Of a stretch of DNA of 64,000 nucleotides, positions 62,297 through 64,000 are shown piece by piece. The translations under genes were made by a program, and so were the position numbers. Origin of the DNA: JAIEPM01 sp964546815. Its GTDB lineage: Bacteria > Cyanobacteriota > Vampirovibrionia > Obscuribacterales > Obscuribacteraceae. The stretch spans positions 23,362 to 87,361 of the forward strand of contig CAZJLR010000025.1 of NCBI GenBank assembly GCA_964546815.1, given 5' to 3'. Below the pieces are notes generated by a model. It was not told the origin of the DNA, did not search any database, and worked only from the letters and a program-made list of their open reading frames with translations. Every line of letters starts with the position of its first letter. Positions within the stretch are counted from its first letter, which is position 1.

Positions 62297-62868
62297 AACT
62301 TGATCCTCACAAGTTTTATTGGAATAAAATTTGACAGCAGCACAATCTCTTCCCGTGCATTGCATGGGAATTGCATGAATATAAGCGCGCAGTTGCAAGC
62401 CTTGCGTTATGTGCAATGCAAAGCAAGAACGCATGAATTCAATCTGTTTGTGCAACAGTCGAGATTTATGGCGACAGATTAGCGTGAGGCTGCGCGGATC
62501 GAAGCGTATTGAATATAGATCCAATAGCAATATTTAAAATAAGAATCTATATGGTCAACGGTGTTAACCATGGTGGTTCCATTTCGCTCAGGACGATCGC
62601 GGCAAAGCCCAGCAATCAATGCCTCTGGCTATGTATGGAAACCATTCCACATGTTGAACCACCTCAAAATTTGTAGCTTCTTTCTATTCTAACAGGCGTG
62701 TTCAGTGTGTCAAGATTCGCACTGGTGAATCATTTACACGCTCAGAGAAACTAAAGCTCACAATTCCCTCACCAAAGCATCAGAATTTGTTTCGAATTCA
62801 GGCTATAAACCTCACAAGTTCCTCAGCCTAAATTGGTTTACTCATAGTATAAGACCGAGGGACGACCA
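62297..62868. other. Long intergenic region upstream of the small secreted protein
   Basis: About 570 bases. It contains pairs of TGCATTGCA/TGCAATGCA-type inverted elements near 62,358-62,420. A 41-codon open frame from ATG 62551 to TAG 62676 is also present, but it has only a weak ribosome site and I do not call it a gene. A dyad GGTCAAC-GGT-GTTAACC with one mismatch sits at its start. Nothing else is evident. A regulatory RNA or undetected small gene is possible. Confidence 0.4.
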
Positions 62869-63201
62869 ATGAAAATTCAAACAACTGTAGTTGCAATAGC
62901 TATCATGGCTTTATTTCCAATCGCTGCCAGTGCGCAGGGTTTCAACAACATCAACGTCAATCTAAATGATGTTATGGTGGGGCAGCGCATGCAGGAAATG
63001 GCAAGCAGACTTGATCAAGCCAATGCAGCCTCAGCTTTTACAGTTAAAAAACACAACAAAAAACACGACAAGCAAAATCGCGACCACAAGATGGCTGCAG
63101 TGCAACAAGATGATTCTGCGAATGCTAACACTATAGGAGCCGTAAGCGCTGTCGCTGCTCCTGCGACGCAAGATAACATTGCAACAAGCTCGCACCAATA
63201 A
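62869..63201 (+). CDS. Small secreted His/Lys-rich hypothetical protein (110 aa)
   Basis: Residues 1-22 are a signal peptide ending at ASAQG. GAGGGA lies seven bases before ATG 62869. The mature protein is polar and probably disordered, with a His/Lys-rich stretch around residues 58-75 (KKHNKKHDKQNRDHK) that might bind metal or nucleic acid, and an Ala/Ser/Asp-rich end. No family recognised. Confidence 0.65.
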   Translation: MKIQTTVVAIAIMALFPIAASAQGFNNINVNLNDVMVGQRMQEMASRLDQANAASAFTVKKHNKKHDKQNRDHKMAAVQQDDSANANTIGAVSAVAAPATQDNIATSSHQ

Positions 63202-63249
63202 TCTGCTTTTGCAACATTCATCAGCCAATAAGTTCAGCCAAAGATGCGG

Positions 63250-63289
63250 GCAGCTCTCAACCAGCTGCCTCTGAACTTCAAAGGTTCAG
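63250..63289. terminator. Two small hairpins between convergent genes
   Basis: GCAGCT/AGCTGC (63250-63268) and CTGAAC/GTTCAG (63271-63289) are both perfect 6-base stems with 7-base loops; the second overlaps the stop of the minus-strand gene. Tentative. Confidence 0.35.
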
Positions 63290-63703
63290 CAATTTGCCGA
63301 TTTCTTTCTCGTGGTCTGAAATCTCAGAATCGAAGTAATCGATGTGTTCTAGAATTCTCGTTTCAACGCCCCGATCGTAGATTACGTCAGGATGGGGTTG
63401 GACAAGTTGCGTCATGTCGCCCTGGTTGCGCGTGGATATGTGCTTGCTGTAGGGATTGACGGGCTTCTCCAGGGAAGCGTTGTATGCATCCGCTGTTAGC
63501 GCTTGCGTGTTCATCATGCCCAGCGCCGAAGGGATGATTGAAGGTGTGTAAGGCGGAGGTGGGGGGACAAAATAGTTTCTATCTTTGCGGGAACTATTTC
63601 GCGAAGTTTTCGCCTCCTTCGCCTCAACAGGCTGAGTGCTAAGGGCGAACGAGCCGCTGAAAACGACGGCGAGGGATATGAGTGCTGCAAGATTTCTGAT
63701 CAA
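63278..63703 (-). CDS. Secreted hypothetical protein (141 aa)
   Basis: The proposed start is TTG 63703, which begins a signal peptide (MIRNLAALISLAVVFSGSFALS) and has GGGG about ten bases upstream. The longer frame to 63790 would place 29 extra residues before it. The mature region has a Lys/Arg stretch, a Pro-rich segment (FVPPPPPYTPSIIPS) and a helical acidic end (LEHIDYFDSEISDHEKEIGKLL). No family recognised. The rare start codon makes this start uncertain. Confidence 0.55.
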   Translation of the reverse strand: MIRNLAALISLAVVFSGSFALSTQPVEAKEAKTSRNSSRKDRNYFVPPPPPYTPSIIPSALGMMNTQALTADAYNASLEKPVNPYSKHISTRNQGDMTQLVQPHPDVIYDRGVETRILEHIDYFDSEISDHEKEIGKLLNL

Positions 63704-63900
63704 CTGAACGTACCCCGAAGTCGACGATATGATGAAGCATTGGCGTGCCAGCCTGGTGGGTCTGACCACCGCTCTCCATTTATCATACACCTGCGGGTTA
63801 CTTCGTGAAGCACTCCGTAGGGAGTGAATGATGGCGCTGACCGGATGTATCGAGGTTCTTCAACATCTATAATCTTTTTGTCACCTCGCTTGCTTTTCCA

Positions 63901-63943
63901 GAGAGGCTCTCGTCTGTGCTAAGAGTACAGACGAGAGCCTTCA
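63901..63943. terminator. Long inverted repeat, 17-base arms with one G-T pair
   Basis: The inner 14 bases (63904-63917 AGGCTCTCGTCTGT with 63927-63940) pair perfectly around a 9-base loop, and three more pairs extend each end. No T-run follows on either strand. It may terminate a gene beyond the window edge. Confidence 0.6.
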
Positions 63944-64000
63944 TGATAGGTGCATAGATATAAATCGCTTTGGCAATAAGGTCGTGGTTATCTGAAGTAA

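Noticed and set aside
62297..62530. Upstream extension of the small basic protein to 141 residues
   Set aside because: The strong Shine-Dalgarno points to ATG 62296, and the upstream stretch is unlike protein-coding sequence.
62551..62676. 41-codon frame MVNGVNHGGS...PQNL
   Set aside because: Only a weak ribosome site and no recognisable pattern; kept as a remark under the intergenic entry.

Overview
The window reads as a chromosomal stretch of a free-living or environmental bacterium of moderate GC content. There are no rRNA or tRNA genes, no CRISPR array and no intact insertion sequence. The mix of families is reminiscent of the non-photosynthetic cyanobacterial relatives (Melainabacteria/Vampirovibrionia, order Obscuribacterales). 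It includes many small disordered or TPR proteins without relatives I can name, a DOX-like haem peroxidase, Hanks kinases, an alpha-2-macroglobulin and a giant Gly-rich secreted protein. That assignment is inference from protein style, not from a marker gene.

Layout. 1-5 kb: small hypothetical and secreted proteins, a MgtC/DUF4010 membrane protein and an orphan IS66-TnpA-like gene. 5-10.4 kb: a large haem peroxidase, then two divergent guanidine-modifying (deiminase/dihydrolase fold) enzymes. 10.4-11.7 kb: an eIF1/SUI1-like (YciH) protein with an extra N-terminal domain, and a secreted TPR-thioredoxin fusion. 12.1-23.9 kb: a tightly packed five-gene operon, the most interesting part. It encodes a ClpB-type AAA+ ATPase with a degenerate first AAA domain, a small NrdG-like radical SAM protein, a 2112-residue zinc-ribbon/pseudokinase/SF1-helicase/PD-(D/E)XK nuclease fusion, a coiled-coil protein, and a protein with an R-x4-H HEPN motif. 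I propose it as a candidate undescribed conflict (defence) system. 24-29.7 kb: a thioester alpha-2-macroglobulin and a GNAT acetyltransferase. 29.7-38.7 kb: patatin lipase, VOC protein, NAGPA-type glycosidase, monohaem cytochrome c and several hypotheticals. 38.7-51.3 kb: one 4202-residue Gly-rich repeat protein with a signal peptide and a FecR-like C-terminal region. 51.6-64 kb: Gfo/Idh/MocA oxidoreductase, DUF6328 membrane protein, XRE-HTH/TPR fusion, Ser/Thr kinase, a convergent histidine kinase/OmpR-type regulator pair, and small secreted proteins.

How it works together. The five-gene operon has overlapping start/stop codons (ATGA, ATGA, GTGA) and a 41-base gap before its last gene, so its products are probably made together. 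Most other genes are single transcription units, several of them flanked by long perfect inverted repeats that look like terminators. Start codons below were chosen by Shine-Dalgarno sequence and signal peptide position, and often differ from the longest open frame. Residue numbers refer to the chosen starts. All family calls are from motif recognition by eye, without database searches.
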